The notes: a model not told the origin generated them from the sequence alone. Counted from the first letter of the stretch, positions 17,626 through 27,448 are shown. The stretch: DNA of 64,000 nt from Fusibacter_A sp965140735 (GCA_965140735.1 OZ223306.1:1116001-1180000); one strand, 5' to 3'. A program made the numbers and translations.

Positions 17626-18631
17626 CTAGCTCATCTCCTCCGCCTCTAGCAATAATAATTTCATTCGCTTCTTCAAGTTTTCTGATGATATTAACAATTT
17701 TTTGTTGTGCTTCTTCAACATCTCTTAGACGAACTGGGCCCATGAAGTCCATATCTTCTCTAAGCATTTCTGACATACGTTTTGACATGTTTGCAAAGAT
17801 GATTTCTTTAACTTCATCAGTTGCACCTTTAAGTGCAACTGCAAGTTCACTGTTATCAACTTCACGGATAAATCTTTGAATACCAACACTATCAAGATTA
17901 ATAATATCTTCAAATACAAACATTTTCTTACGAATCTCTTCAACAAGTTCAGCATTTTGTATTTCAAGTGTTTCAAGAATATATTTCTCAGTACCTCTAT
18001 CAACAGATGTAAGGATATCGACAATACACTGGATACCACCAGTAGCCGAGTAATCTTGAGTAACCATAGAGGACAGTTTCCTTTCAAGAACCAGTTCAAC
18101 TTCCTTAATGATTTCAGGTGATGTACTCTCCATAGTGGCAATTCTTTGAGCAACATCTGCCTGTTTTTCTTGTGGCAATGCAGAAAGCACTTGAGCCGCT
18201 TGATTGGCATTTAAATACGATAAGATAAGAGCCAATGTCTGCGGATGTTCATTTTGTATAAAGTTAAGCAACTGATTCGCATCTGTTTTTCTAACAAAAT
18301 CGAATGGTTTAACTTGTAACGACGAAGTCAGCTTATTAATAATTTCAAGCGCTTTTTGCGATCCCATAGCCTTTTCGAGGACTTCTTTAGCATAGTTGAT
18401 ACCACCTTCTGAAATAAACTCCTGCGCTAAGCAGACTTGATAAAACTCTTCAAGAACCTGTTCCCTATCTTCAGGTGTTATCTTACTCACATTTGCAATT
18501 TCAAGTGTCAACTCTTCGATTTCGTCATCATGCATATGACCAAAAAGAGTTGCAGAACGTTCAGGGCCAAGTGCAATTAGGAGTATTGCAGCCTTAGTTT
18601 TTCCTGCCATTTTGCCTTTTTTAGTTGCCAT
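17618..18631 (-). CDS. fliG: Flagellar motor switch protein FliG
   Basis: FliG is the C-ring subunit that touches MotA and generates torque. The 337-residue protein shows the N-terminal KAAILLIALGPERSATLF, the middle-domain EHPQTLALILSYL (EHPQ motif), and the C-terminal torque helix region REVDNSELAVALKGATDEVKE followed by MSKRMSEMLREDMDFMGPVR. All are family hallmarks at the expected positions. It lies between fliF, its MS-ring partner, and fliH. Confidence 0.98.
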   Translation of the reverse strand: MATKKGKMAGKTKAAILLIALGPERSATLFGHMHDDEIEELTLEIANVSKITPEDREQVLEEFYQVCLAQEFISEGGINYAKEVLEKAMGSQKALEIINKLTSSLQVKPFDFVRKTDANQLLNFIQNEHPQTLALILSYLNANQAAQVLSALPQEKQADVAQRIATMESTSPEIIKEVELVLERKLSSMVTQDYSATGGIQCIVDILTSVDRGTEKYILETLEIQNAELVEEIRKKMFVFEDIINLDSVGIQRFIREVDNSELAVALKGATDEVKEIIFANMSKRMSEMLREDMDFMGPVRLRDVEEAQQKIVNIIRKLEEANEIIIARGGGDELVV

Positions 18632-18639
18632 GCCGCCTC

Positions 18640-20196
18640 CTAATCTTCATTTAACCATGCTCTAAGTAGAGCAGTAGCTGCTTCTGGATTTGTGTCCACA
18701 AATTTTTCAATATGATATTTTGGACTTCCTTTATCTTCGGTATCTGCACCGATTTCTTCAAGTTGTTCTTTAACTTGTTGCTCTTTAACTCTTTCAGCCT
18801 CTTCAGCAGCCGCTTTTTTAGCACGATTTCTTCTGATTATAATAATCGTAGCAACGATTGCCGCTAAGGTCACTAAAGCAATTAGAACAAGCGCCCAAAG
18901 CGGAACACCAAATACAAGTCCAGTTGTGTCTTTCCCTGTATAAACATCATAATTCGCCATTGGATCTGGAAACTCTTGAACGACAATTTGAATATTATCT
19001 TTTCCAGTACCTGCTGACATAGCGATTAAATCAACCAATTCATTATAATGATCATCTGTCATAGCACCATCCACAAGTGCTTTAGAATTAATAACAACAC
19101 CTATTGACATGTCGCTAACTGTGCCTTGTGCTTTTACAATTTCTCTATAAATTTCATTGAGTTCATAATTAAGCGTGTCACTCGCTTTTTTATACGTAGA
19201 ACCATTATCAGTTGCTTCTACAGTTGAAGTAATCGCTGCGCCGTTAGTGTCCGTACCTGGAGCCCCTACAGCGCCTGTACCATTAACAACATTCTCTGTG
19301 ATTTTAGTGGCACTTCTAAGCATGCCATTGACTTCACCATCTATTGGGGGACTAAAAATCTTTTGAGTTTCAGTTTGTTGATTAAAATCCAACACAACAT
19401 GTGGCTGAACTTCAACATTGCCAATACCATATAGCTTTTCAAGAAATACGGTTAAATCCTTTTGAAGTTGATACTGAGTTTTTATCCTAAGGTCAAATTG
19501 ACTATTGGCAGAAAATGACTCACTATTTTCTGGGTTATTAAGTTGGACACCAGTGCTGTCTATTACAGTTACGTTTTCTGGCGTCAAATCCTTAACAGAA
19601 CTCACCATCAGATTGACAATACCATTTACTTGAGCTTCATCAAGAGAAAACCCTTTTTTTAGGACCAAAACAGCTGAAGCTTTGGACATCACTTTATCCG
19701 CCATAAAGTAATTACTATCTTTTGGTATTTGAAGGATTACAGTAGCATCATCCACTGCTGTTATAGTTTCAATAGATCTCTCAACTGCTGCCGCGGTGGC
19801 TTGAATATACATTTGTTCTCTCGTTTGAGAAGTCATAGTGATAGATTCACTACTAAAAACATCAGTCCAACTAAAATTACTTGCTTGGGCTTGGACCGCA
19901 AGTTCCATTCTCGCTTTTGAAACATCACTCTTAGACACAAGAATAACTGAGGCCTCATTTTCATCTTTCCAAGGAATCCCCAGCTCATCCAATTTAGCTG
20001 TTATAGCTTGCGCATCTACAGGTGTAACACCACGGGCAATTTCAACGTATTCAGTTCTCGTAAACGTCAATATCAAAAATGTAATGAGTAAAACGGCTAG
20101 CACAATACCTGATATTAACATAATTTTTCTATTTCGATTCAAGCTCGAATAGAATGTCGTAACCCTCTCGCGGACTCTATTAAATAACTCTCCCAT
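18640..20196 (-). CDS. fliF: Flagellar MS-ring protein FliF
   Basis: FliF builds the MS ring and the base of the export channel. The 518-residue protein has a membrane helix near residues 25-47 and another near 430-454, flanking a large periplasmic part that includes the ring-building motifs (for example LILVKSDVSKARMELA-like and TREQMYIQATAAAVERSIE). The C-terminus ends in NPEAATALLRAWLNED, the FliG-binding tail. The length is normal for Firmicutes. Confidence 0.98.
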   Translation of the reverse strand: MGELFNRVRERVTTFYSSLNRNRKIMLISGIVLAVLLITFLILTFTRTEYVEIARGVTPVDAQAITAKLDELGIPWKDENEASVILVSKSDVSKARMELAVQAQASNFSWTDVFSSESITMTSQTREQMYIQATAAAVERSIETITAVDDATVILQIPKDSNYFMADKVMSKASAVLVLKKGFSLDEAQVNGIVNLMVSSVKDLTPENVTVIDSTGVQLNNPENSESFSANSQFDLRIKTQYQLQKDLTVFLEKLYGIGNVEVQPHVVLDFNQQTETQKIFSPPIDGEVNGMLRSATKITENVVNGTGAVGAPGTDTNGAAITSTVEATDNGSTYKKASDTLNYELNEIYREIVKAQGTVSDMSIGVVINSKALVDGAMTDDHYNELVDLIAMSAGTGKDNIQIVVQEFPDPMANYDVYTGKDTTGLVFGVPLWALVLIALVTLAAIVATIIIIRRNRAKKAAAEEAERVKEQQVKEQLEEIGADTEDKGSPKYHIEKFVDTNPEAATALLRAWLNED

Positions 20197-20229
20197 TAAT
20201 GCACCCCATAGCGTGTTAATCTATCTTTT

Positions 20230-20532
20230 TTATAATTGTAATCTCATAATCTCATTATAAGCAGAAAGCACTTTATTTGTCACTTCAACTGCTAAATTAA
20301 TCGTTAAATCTGCTTTCATACCAGCAATGGTCACATCGTGAACATTATCAACTTCACCTAGGGCAAGAAGCTTATCCATTTTTTCCGAATTCAATTGATA
20401 ATCGCTTACTTTTTCAAGATTTTTCACCAATAGATCTTGAAAGTTAACGCCCTTATCATTAACCGCATCGTTAACATCAATTAATTTTTGATTCTTTTGT
20501 ATAATGGAATTATTGAGTGGTGATATGTTCAT
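20230..20532 (-). CDS. fliE: Flagellar hook-basal body protein FliE
   Basis: FliE joins the MS ring to the proximal rod. The 100-residue protein ends with the conserved VHDVTIAGMKADLTINLAVEVTNKVLSAYNEIMRL helix (read as separate stretches), typical of the family. Start with AAAGGAGGGG upstream. It lies between flgC and fliF, the standard rod gene order. Confidence 0.95.
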   Translation of the reverse strand: MNISPLNNSIIQKNQKLIDVNDAVNDKGVNFQDLLVKNLEKVSDYQLNSEKMDKLLALGEVDNVHDVTIAGMKADLTINLAVEVTNKVLSAYNEIMRLQL

Positions 20533-20546
20533 TCAAACCCCTCCTT

Positions 20547-20987
20547 TTATCTACCTATTTCCAAGGCTTTCATTGCCATACTCTTCGTGTTACCTATAGA
20601 GGTTATATTGGCTTCATAGGCTCTTGACGCAGATATCATATTGATCATTTCATTCACAATTTCTACGTTAGGTAAGCTTACAAAACCATCTGCATCTGCA
20701 TCTGGATGATTTGGGTTGTATTCTTTTTTAAAAGGAGACTGATCTTCCTCAATTCCAGCAATTTCAACCCCTTTATTCATAGCAAAATTAGAGTTTGCCT
20801 GCCCAAGTGCTGCTGCAAAAGCATCCGGCTGTTGTTCTCTAAATACAGCAATCTTTCTTCTATAAGGCATCCCACTAGCAGTTCTTGTGGTATTTGCATT
20901 TGCAATATTTTCAGATATTAAATCCATCCTTAAGCGTTCAGCCGTCAAACCACTAGCACTTACATTTATCGAATTAAAAAAGCTCAT
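20547..20987 (-). CDS. flgC: Flagellar basal-body rod protein FlgC
   Basis: FlgC is a proximal rod subunit. The 146-residue protein has the rod signature near its start (LTAERLRMDLISENIANANT) and the matching C-terminal helix (VEIVNEMINMISASRAYEANI). The family-specific middle motif PYRRKIAVF is also present. It follows flgB with a 48-base gap. Confidence 0.97.
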   Translation of the reverse strand: MSFFNSINVSASGLTAERLRMDLISENIANANTTRTASGMPYRRKIAVFREQQPDAFAAALGQANSNFAMNKGVEIAGIEEDQSPFKKEYNPNHPDADADGFVSLPNVEIVNEMINMISASRAYEANITSIGNTKSMAMKALEIGR

Positions 20988-21035
20988 AAAAAAACCCCTT
21001 TCTTGATTTGCATACTTTCCTTACAAATCATACAC

Positions 21036-21434
21036 CTATTTATTAATTCTAAGGGCTGACTTCAGCCGATTATACTGACTATTTATTTCTGTAACCAAAG
21101 AATTATAGTAAATCGTATTCTTTGCAAGTTCAGCATTTTCAACATCGACATCGACATTATTCTCGTCCACTCTATAGCTCGTATCATAAACTTTCTCAGT
21201 ACTTATCGTCCCTGAATTATACGGATCCATATGACGGGTATTTGTTTTAGTCATTTTTACACCCGTATTCAAATTCATTTCACTTCTCAAAACATCTTCA
21301 AAGTTAACCGTTTCTCTTTTATAACCTGGTGTATTAACATTAGCAAGATTGCTTGAAATAGCACTATTCTTCATCCAAGAACCGTCAAGTGCCTTGTTAA
21401 TCAAGTTAATATAATCAAATGAGCCTTTTAACAT
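21036..21434 (-). CDS. flgB: Flagellar basal-body rod protein FlgB
   Basis: FlgB is the first rod subunit and the first gene of the operon. The 132-residue protein carries the rod signature SSNLANVNTPGYKRETVNFEDVL, here without the usual Gly-Asn, and ends with the helix LAKNTIYYNSLVTEINSQYNRLKSALR. Its ribosome binding site is AAAGGGG. A sigma-D-like promoter is found 33 bases upstream, so transcription of the whole flagellar block probably starts here. Confidence 0.96.
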   Translation of the reverse strand: MLKGSFDYINLINKALDGSWMKNSAISSNLANVNTPGYKRETVNFEDVLRSEMNLNTGVKMTKTNTRHMDPYNSGTISTEKVYDTSYRVDENNVDVDVENAELAKNTIYYNSLVTEINSQYNRLKSALRINK

Positions 21435-21703
21435 ACCCTACACCCCTTTATAATTTTATAAAATATTTATCGGTCTAATTTTAAATTAATTTAATTCACA
21501 AAATAACCCTTTTATAAACAAAATTAAGATTCAATACTATATATACATCTACAGCTTTTATTTTAACCCATATATTGTAGAAAATAAAGCGTTTTTAACA
21601 TATTGGTACCTATATTCATAATTTTTAGGACTTATTTCTTATATAATAATTATGATTTCAAAATTTATTTTCATACGAACATTTGATATATACAAAATTA
21701 AAT
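21435..21703 (-). other. AT-rich intergenic control region between codY and flgB
   Basis: This gap, 269 bases up to the codY terminator (361 bases between the coding regions), holds no open frame that I can support. Its flgB-proximal end contains the sigma-D-like promoter listed separately. The rest is very AT-rich, with several TATA-like strings but no confident -35/-10 pair or regulator box. Confidence 0.6.
21467..21493 (-). promoter_or_regulatory. Sigma-D type promoter of the flagellar operon
   Basis: On the minus strand TAAA (21493-21490) is followed by 15 bases and then ACCGATAA (21474-21467). This differs from the sigma-D -10 (GCCGATAT) at the first and last base only. The predicted start lies about 25 bases upstream of the flgB ATG. 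The better match at 7295-7321, with the same 15-base spacing, supports the reading. Confidence 0.55.
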
Positions 21704-21748
21704 GAGGACTGTATTTACAACTTTTTTTAAGTTACAAATACAGCCCTC
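21704..21748 (-). terminator. Rho-independent terminator after codY
   Basis: A 20-base-pair stem (three G-U pairs on the minus-strand RNA) with a five-base A loop, followed by ATTTAATTTTG. It lies 48 bases after the codY stop and separates the topA-codY unit from the flagellar operon. Confidence 0.85.
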
Positions 21749-21795
21749 ACTAATTCTTATTGAAAAAAATACTTAAATTCTATCTCAATCACTCA

Positions 21796-22575
21796 TTAAT
21801 TCTTTAGTTTTTGAAGTTCTACCAATAGGCAATTATTAAGCACTTTGATATAAGTTCCCTTCATACCTAGCGATCTCGTCTCTATAACACCAGCACTTTC
21901 AAATTTTCTAAGCGCATTGACAATCACTGATCTAGTAATACCCGCTTTATCTGCAATTTTACTCGCTACCAACAAGCCTTCTTCAGAATTCAATTCATCA
22001 AATATATTGACGATTGCTTCAAATTCTGAGTAAGACAACGTACTAATAGCCATCTGGACAACGGCTTTTTTACGAGCACTTTCTTCATATTCCTCACTTT
22101 TAGCACGTATAATTTCAAGACCAATTATAGTCGCCGCATATTCTGCCAAGATCAAATCATCTTCCAAATAGCTTTCTTCTCTTCTTGCTATGATAAACGT
22201 CCCTAACCTCTGTGCATTTCCAATAATCGGAACGATGGTTACAAATTTAGAAAAACTATTTATATCATCTTTAAATATCCCCACGAGTTTATCCTCTGTG
22301 ACGTTGAACATAGACTCATTGATTTTCATCAACGCTTCTTGATCATCAGGGCTAAAGAATTTTTCGCCAACTTCTGTATCAACCACAGCGCTATCTTCAT
22401 CATCAAAAAGACTCACACCAAGTATCTTTCCTTTTTTACTCACTACATAAACATTTGAATCCAATATATTCATCATTGTGAGACATAGATCTTGAAATGA
22501 TAAATGTGATGCCCCTGATGTTTGCAAAATGCCATTGAGTCGCCTCATTTTATTTAAAATATTACTGTTAAGCAT
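21796..22575 (-). CDS. codY: Global transcriptional regulator CodY
   Basis: CodY senses GTP and branched-chain amino acids and represses nutrient-scavenging and motility genes in Firmicutes. From the ATG at 22575 the protein is 259 residues, the usual length. An N-terminal GAF domain is followed by a C-terminal winged helix with LVASKIADKAGITRSVIVNA, RKFESAGVIETRS and LGMKGTYIKVLN, nearly identical to known CodY. The start overlaps the topA stop by 8 bases and has GGAGGAGA upstream; the longer frame from 22590 is not preferred. It is placed between topA and the flagellar operon as in Bacillus, but xerC/hslVU are absent. Confidence 0.98.
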   Translation of the reverse strand: MLNSNILNKMRRLNGILQTSGASHLSFQDLCLTMMNILDSNVYVVSKKGKILGVSLFDDEDSAVVDTEVGEKFFSPDDQEALMKINESMFNVTEDKLVGIFKDDINSFSKFVTIVPIIGNAQRLGTFIIARREESYLEDDLILAEYAATIIGLEIIRAKSEEYEESARKKAVVQMAISTLSYSEFEAIVNIFDELNSEEGLLVASKIADKAGITRSVIVNALRKFESAGVIETRSLGMKGTYIKVLNNCLLVELQKLKN

Positions 22576-24655
22576 TTTCTCCTCCTTCATTTTCCTCTTT
22601 TTCCTCTTTATAATCGCAATTTGCGTTATGACATTTTATAAAATCTAATTTTTTTGTCTTTTTATGAACAAGAATATCACCACATTTAGGACATTTCTTG
22701 TCTATTGGTTGATCCCAAGAAACAAAATGGCAATTCGGAAACTCAGAACAACCGTAAAAGATCTTCAATTTCTTAGTTTTTCTCTCTATAATATCTCCTG
22801 TTTCACATTCAGGACATTTGATACCCAATTTTTTTAGTATCGGTTTTGTATTATTGCACTCTGGATAATTTGAACACGCTAAAAACTTCCCATATCGACC
22901 ATGTCTAATGAGCATCATGTTACCGCATTTATCACATGGAATATCAGTTTCCTCAGTTAAATCTACTTTTTCAATGGCTTCATCTGCATTTTTTATTAAG
23001 GTATCAAAATCGCCATAAAAATCCTTAATGACTTGTTTCCATTCTTCCATGCCCTCTTCTACACCATCAAAACGTTGTTCCATATCAGCTGTAAAAGTAA
23101 CATCCACAATCGTCGAAAAATACTCGCCCATGATCTCATCAATTATGAAGCCCAACTCTGTGGGTTTTAAATTTTTCTTTTCTTTTTCCACGTAGCCTCT
23201 ACTCAGTATAGTCGATATCGTAGGCGCATAAGTACTCGGTCTGCCTATCCCTTTTTCTTCCATTTCTTTTACCAAAGAAGCTTCGCTAAATCTTGCAGGT
23301 GGTTGAGTAAAATGTTGTGTTTTATCAAAAGATTTCACATTGAGCTCTTCATTTTCATTTAATTCTGGCAATAATTTATCATTTTGCTTGCTGAAAGTAT
23401 AGACTTTTAAAAAACCTTCAAACAAGAGTTTGCTTCCAGTCGTCTTAAAGAGATACGATCCAACTTTTGCTTCAATTGAAAGACCTTCAAATTCTGCGCT
23501 TGCCATTTGAGCAGCAACAAATCTAGACCATATCAAATCATATAATTTATACTGATCTTTTGAAAGCGAAAGTTCAATATCTTCTGGAGATAGTTCAACA
23601 TATGTTGGTCTAATCGCTTCATGAGCATCTTGAGCAGACTTTGAAACTTTTGTTTTCTTTCCTTCACTGCCAAGATAAGCCTCACCAAATTTATCTGAAA
23701 TATAAGCCCTACAACCTTCTTTTGCAACATCAGAAATTCGAACACTATCCGTACGCATATAAGTGATTAGACCAATTGCGCCCTTGCCTTTAATACTGAT
23801 ACCTTCATAAAGTTGCTGGGCAAGCATCATTGTCTTCTTTGTTGTAAATCCAAATCTATTTGAAGCTTCTTGTTGAAGAGAACTTGTGATAAAAGGTGCT
23901 GCTGGATGTCTGTATTTTTTCTTAGTTTCTACAGACTTTATTAAGCACGGTTGCTCGTTCATAGATTCAATAATTTGATCTACTTGACTTTCGTTTTCAA
24001 GTTCAATTTTTCCAGAGTCATCACCATAAAAATCAAATGTGATAAGATCTTTAGGTGCTTTTATAGTATTTAATTCAATTTTCCAAAACTCTTTAGGTAT
24101 AAATGCCATGATTTCACGTTCTCTATCACAGATTAATTTCGTCGCAACAGATTGGACTCTACCAGCACTCAAGCCTTTCTTAACCTTCCTCCATAGAATA
24201 GGACTAATTGAATAGCCCACAAGGCGATCTAAAACACGTCTTGCTTGTTGAGCATCTACGAGTTTGATGTCAATTGTTCTTGGATTTTTTACAGCACTTT
24301 TAACAGCTTCTTTAGTGATTTCATGAAAAGTAACTCTACAAGTTTCATCTTCTGAGATTCCTAAAATATAAGCAAGATGCCAAGCAATTGCCTCGCCTTC
24401 TCTATCGGGGTCAGTTGCAAGATAAACTCTATCAGCTTTCTTTGCTGCTGTTTTAAGAGACTTAATAAGATCTCCTTTTCCTCTGATATTAATGTATTTC
24501 GGATCAAAATTATCTTCAATATCTACTCCCATTTTACTCTTGGGCAAATCACGGACATGACCAATAGAAGCAATAACCTTGAAGTTCTTTCCCAAGAACT
24601 TTTCAATGGTTTTTGCTTTAGCAGGGGATTCAACAATTACTAAATTATAGGACAT
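22568..24655 (-). CDS. topA: DNA topoisomerase I (type IA)
   Basis: TopA relaxes negative supercoils. The 695-residue protein has the TOPRIM motif VESPAKAKTIEKFLG at residues 8-22 and the metal-binding TDPDREGEAIAW at 81-92. The catalytic tyrosine is Y299 in GLITYMRTDSVRI. Three C-terminal zinc ribbons are intact, with cysteine pairs in CDKCGN, CPECETG and CPKCGD and their partners (about residues 575-680). Gene order dprA-topA-codY is conserved in Firmicutes. Confidence 0.98.
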   Translation of the reverse strand: MSYNLVIVESPAKAKTIEKFLGKNFKVIASIGHVRDLPKSKMGVDIEDNFDPKYINIRGKGDLIKSLKTAAKKADRVYLATDPDREGEAIAWHLAYILGISEDETCRVTFHEITKEAVKSAVKNPRTIDIKLVDAQQARRVLDRLVGYSISPILWRKVKKGLSAGRVQSVATKLICDREREIMAFIPKEFWKIELNTIKAPKDLITFDFYGDDSGKIELENESQVDQIIESMNEQPCLIKSVETKKKYRHPAAPFITSSLQQEASNRFGFTTKKTMMLAQQLYEGISIKGKGAIGLITYMRTDSVRISDVAKEGCRAYISDKFGEAYLGSEGKKTKVSKSAQDAHEAIRPTYVELSPEDIELSLSKDQYKLYDLIWSRFVAAQMASAEFEGLSIEAKVGSYLFKTTGSKLLFEGFLKVYTFSKQNDKLLPELNENEELNVKSFDKTQHFTQPPARFSEASLVKEMEEKGIGRPSTYAPTISTILSRGYVEKEKKNLKPTELGFIIDEIMGEYFSTIVDVTFTADMEQRFDGVEEGMEEWKQVIKDFYGDFDTLIKNADEAIEKVDLTEETDIPCDKCGNMMLIRHGRYGKFLACSNYPECNNTKPILKKLGIKCPECETGDIIERKTKKLKIFYGCSEFPNCHFVSWDQPIDKKCPKCGDILVHKKTKKLDFIKCHNANCDYKEEKEENEGGENA

Positions 24656-24707
24656 ATATCAACACTCCAAATTGTATTTATAGTATGGTTCAAAACTGTA
24701 CTTAATA

Positions 24708-24736
24708 AATTTATATATATTTACCTATCTTGTCAA
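24708..24736 (-). promoter_or_regulatory. Sigma-A promoter upstream of topA
   Basis: On the minus strand TTGACA (24736-24731) is followed by 17 bases and TAAATT (24713-24708), in the gap between dprA and topA. The -35 is perfect; the -10 is moderate. It would give topA-codY transcription separate from dprA. Confidence 0.5.
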
Positions 24737-24743
24737 GTCTTTT

Positions 24744-25841
24744 CTACTGAATTTGTATTTCATCTATGCTTACATATTCGCAACATTCTGCAAAAATTAA
24801 TTCAGTAACCGCACTATTTACTGCACCTGTATCTAACCTCAAGAGGTGCTGTAGTTCCCCAATTTTCAAAGTTTTTCTTCTCAGCAATAACTCATAAACA
24901 CTTCTGCCGTTTTCAGATAATTCTAACTTTTCTGTGTTCATAAATTTTTTTTTGATTTGCCAGTTCATACTGGTCATAATATCTTCAAAATTTAGTAATG
25001 GAACAGCACCATCATAAATCAATTGATTTGTGCCTACAGCGTTTTTATGATAAATATTGCCTGGAACCGCAAATAATAATCTACCTTGGTCTAAAGCATA
25101 TCGTGCTGTAATTAGAGAACCACTTTTTTCAGAAGCTTCTACAATAACCACCACATCTGCCAAACCACTTATCAGTCTATTCCTCATAGGGAAATGATGT
25201 TTCATCGGCATTTCTTCTAACTTATTTTCTGAAATAATGAGTCCGCCACTATTGAGAATACGATCATATATATTCTTATGCCTTGCTGGATAAGGTTTAT
25301 TGACACCGGAAGCTAGTACAGCAGTTGTTTTTCCACCAACATCAAGAACACCTTCATGTACAATACCATCTATACCAAGTGCCATTCCACTGATTACATT
25401 AATATCTCTTTTACCAAGAAAATTGCCTAATTCGTACGCTACTTTTTTGCCGTAAACGGTTGGGGCTCTTGTACCAACAACTGCCACTGTCATCTCTGAA
25501 TTTAACAAGCTCCGATCTCCTTTATAAAATAGAAGTTCTGATAGGGGATCAAACATTCTAAATCGATTTGGATAAAACAGATCACGCGGTGACAGATATC
25601 CCACATCCATATTACTCATTTTTCGATAGAATTGATTGACTTTTTCCTTCAATATAATATAGTCTTTCGCCACAGGCAATCGGGTCACCGCATCTATATG
25701 AAAGTAGTCTCTATTTTTATCTACATATTGCCAATTGATATTTTGAATTTCTTTAAAATATGCTTTAAGGCTTACCTTCGTAGCTTTTTTAAGTGCAATA
25801 TAATGATTTAAGCACATATAATTGAATAAATATTGATCCAT
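24744..25841 (-). CDS. dprA: DNA processing protein DprA
   Basis: DprA loads RecA on incoming single-stranded DNA during transformation. The 365-residue protein has the Rossmann-type core VVGTRAPTVYGKKVAYELG, ISGMALGIDGIVHEG and ASGVNKPYPARHKNIYDRI, then the ITARYALDQGRLLFAVPGN stretch. A C-terminal winged-helix-like part follows (TLKIGELQHLLRLDTGAVNSAV). It precedes topA and follows comM, another competence-linked gene. Confidence 0.96.
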   Translation of the reverse strand: MDQYLFNYMCLNHYIALKKATKVSLKAYFKEIQNINWQYVDKNRDYFHIDAVTRLPVAKDYIILKEKVNQFYRKMSNMDVGYLSPRDLFYPNRFRMFDPLSELLFYKGDRSLLNSEMTVAVVGTRAPTVYGKKVAYELGNFLGKRDINVISGMALGIDGIVHEGVLDVGGKTTAVLASGVNKPYPARHKNIYDRILNSGGLIISENKLEEMPMKHHFPMRNRLISGLADVVVIVEASEKSGSLITARYALDQGRLLFAVPGNIYHKNAVGTNQLIYDGAVPLLNFEDIMTSMNWQIKKKFMNTEKLELSENGRSVYELLLRRKTLKIGELQHLLRLDTGAVNSAVTELIFAECCEYVSIDEIQIQ

Positions 25842-25852
25842 TCTTACTCCTC

Positions 25853-27349
25853 TTAAAGTGATTTTTTTAATCGTTCAGCATCTTGATACATAAGTGCTTC
25901 GTGTAAATGATTGAGCTTAACAATCTCTGATTGTTCTAAATCAGCTATTGTTCTTCCAAGTTTTAAAAGTTTGTCATATCGCCTCATGGAGATTTTGCCC
26001 ATTTTGTAATATTGAATCAATTTTTTATGAGCTTCCTTCGACAACTGACAGTATTCTTCAATTTCCTTTTTAGTAAGTAAAGCATTTGGTTTGAACTGAT
26101 TCCTATCTGCTTGAAACTTGATCACATTTTCAATACTCTTTTTTAGAGTTTTAGAAGACTGCCTTGTGCCAGAGTCAATAGCGACATGGTCTAGATATAA
26201 ATGCATATCAAAGCGGTCTAATATAGGGCCCGATAACTTACCTAAATATCTTTTTATATCATAAATGCTGCATTGGCACTGCTGGTTGCTTGATAAATGA
26301 AACCCACACGGACAAGGATTCATAGTTGCCACAAGCATAAAAGTAGCAGGAAATTCTGCAAACTTTTGATTTCGTGAGATTTGAATCGTACCACTGGTCA
26401 TGGGTTCTCTCAATGCTTCAATTACTTCCTTTCTGAATTCAGGAAGCTCATCCAGAAGCAGTACGCCATGATGTGCTTTTGAAACTTCTCCTGGTTCTAA
26501 TTTATTGCCCCCACCTACTAAAGCTGGACGTGTAATAGAGTGATGAGGTGCTCTGACAGGTCTTATCTTTTTCAGTTCAAAAGACTTAGATTCATCTGAC
26601 AAACTGTAGATCTTAGTCAATTCAATCTGTTGATCCAAATTTAGCATAGGTAGAATTGTCGTTACACGTTCCGCTATGAGTGTTTTTCCACATCCTGGTG
26701 GACCAACCATCAGTACATTAAAAAAACCAGCCGCAGCTATTTGAACAGCCCTAAGAGCAGCATCTTGTCCAATGACATCTTCAAAGTCCATCTCATAATT
26801 AACTAAATCTATACTTTGAGTTTGAGGCGATTTTTTTTGTTTTAAACGATCTCCCTTAAGATCTAGATAAAGTTCTTTTAAGTGGGCATAGGGATAAAGC
26901 ATCACCCCCTCGATGTGTCTTGCTTCTTCATAGTTTTCCACTGGACAAATGATCTGTTGATACCCATTTTGTTTTAAACCATCAATTAGACTCAAAGTCC
27001 CTTTTATAGGCTTTATATAACCTTCAAGAGATAACTCACCCAAAAATGCATATGGATCAACTTTCAGAACTTCATGAGCAGATAATATGCCAATTGCAAT
27101 CGCTAAATCTAAATGTGCACCTTCCTTCTTTATATTCGCCGGGGACATGTTTTGAGTAATACGATCATCCGGGAATTTAAAGCCACTATTTTTGATAGCT
27201 GATCTCACACGTTCTTTTGATTCTCTAATCACTTGGTTAGGTAATCCCACAATATTGTATTGAGGTAACCCTCTACTTATGAAGGTTTCAATTTCAATTG
27301 GGATACCTTCAATGCCAAACAGCACACTTGTCATTATTTTACTTACCAT
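25853..27349 (-). CDS. comM: ComM/YifB family AAA+ ATPase (Mg-chelatase-like)
   Basis: ComM is a hexameric helicase that promotes branch migration during natural transformation. The 498-residue protein has an N-terminal Lon-protease-like fold (GLPQYNIVGLPNQVIRESKERV), a Walker A GPPGCGKT at residues 216-223, a Walker B GVLLLDELPEF and a zinc-type cluster (CPCGFHLSSNQQCQC). The C-terminal helical domain includes SMRRYDKLLKLGRTIADLE. The ATG at 27349 has GAGGAG upstream. It is adjacent to dprA, as often seen. Confidence 0.96.
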   Translation of the reverse strand: MVSKIMTSVLFGIEGIPIEIETFISRGLPQYNIVGLPNQVIRESKERVRSAIKNSGFKFPDDRITQNMSPANIKKEGAHLDLAIAIGILSAHEVLKVDPYAFLGELSLEGYIKPIKGTLSLIDGLKQNGYQQIICPVENYEEARHIEGVMLYPYAHLKELYLDLKGDRLKQKKSPQTQSIDLVNYEMDFEDVIGQDAALRAVQIAAAGFFNVLMVGPPGCGKTLIAERVTTILPMLNLDQQIELTKIYSLSDESKSFELKKIRPVRAPHHSITRPALVGGGNKLEPGEVSKAHHGVLLLDELPEFRKEVIEALREPMTSGTIQISRNQKFAEFPATFMLVATMNPCPCGFHLSSNQQCQCSIYDIKRYLGKLSGPILDRFDMHLYLDHVAIDSGTRQSSKTLKKSIENVIKFQADRNQFKPNALLTKKEIEEYCQLSKEAHKKLIQYYKMGKISMRRYDKLLKLGRTIADLEQSEIVKLNHLHEALMYQDAERLKKSL

Positions 27350-27448
27350 TATCCTACTCCTCGGTTATGTCTTTATTTATCTTATTTTACATCTTTTACC
27401 TTATAAATGCAAAAAAATAAGCATACTTTTTATAAGCTGCGCCTTTAC

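Noticed and set aside
21494..21703. Additional sigma-A promoters before flgB
   Set aside because: Several TATA-like strings occur but no -35/-10 pair has acceptable spacing and sequence.
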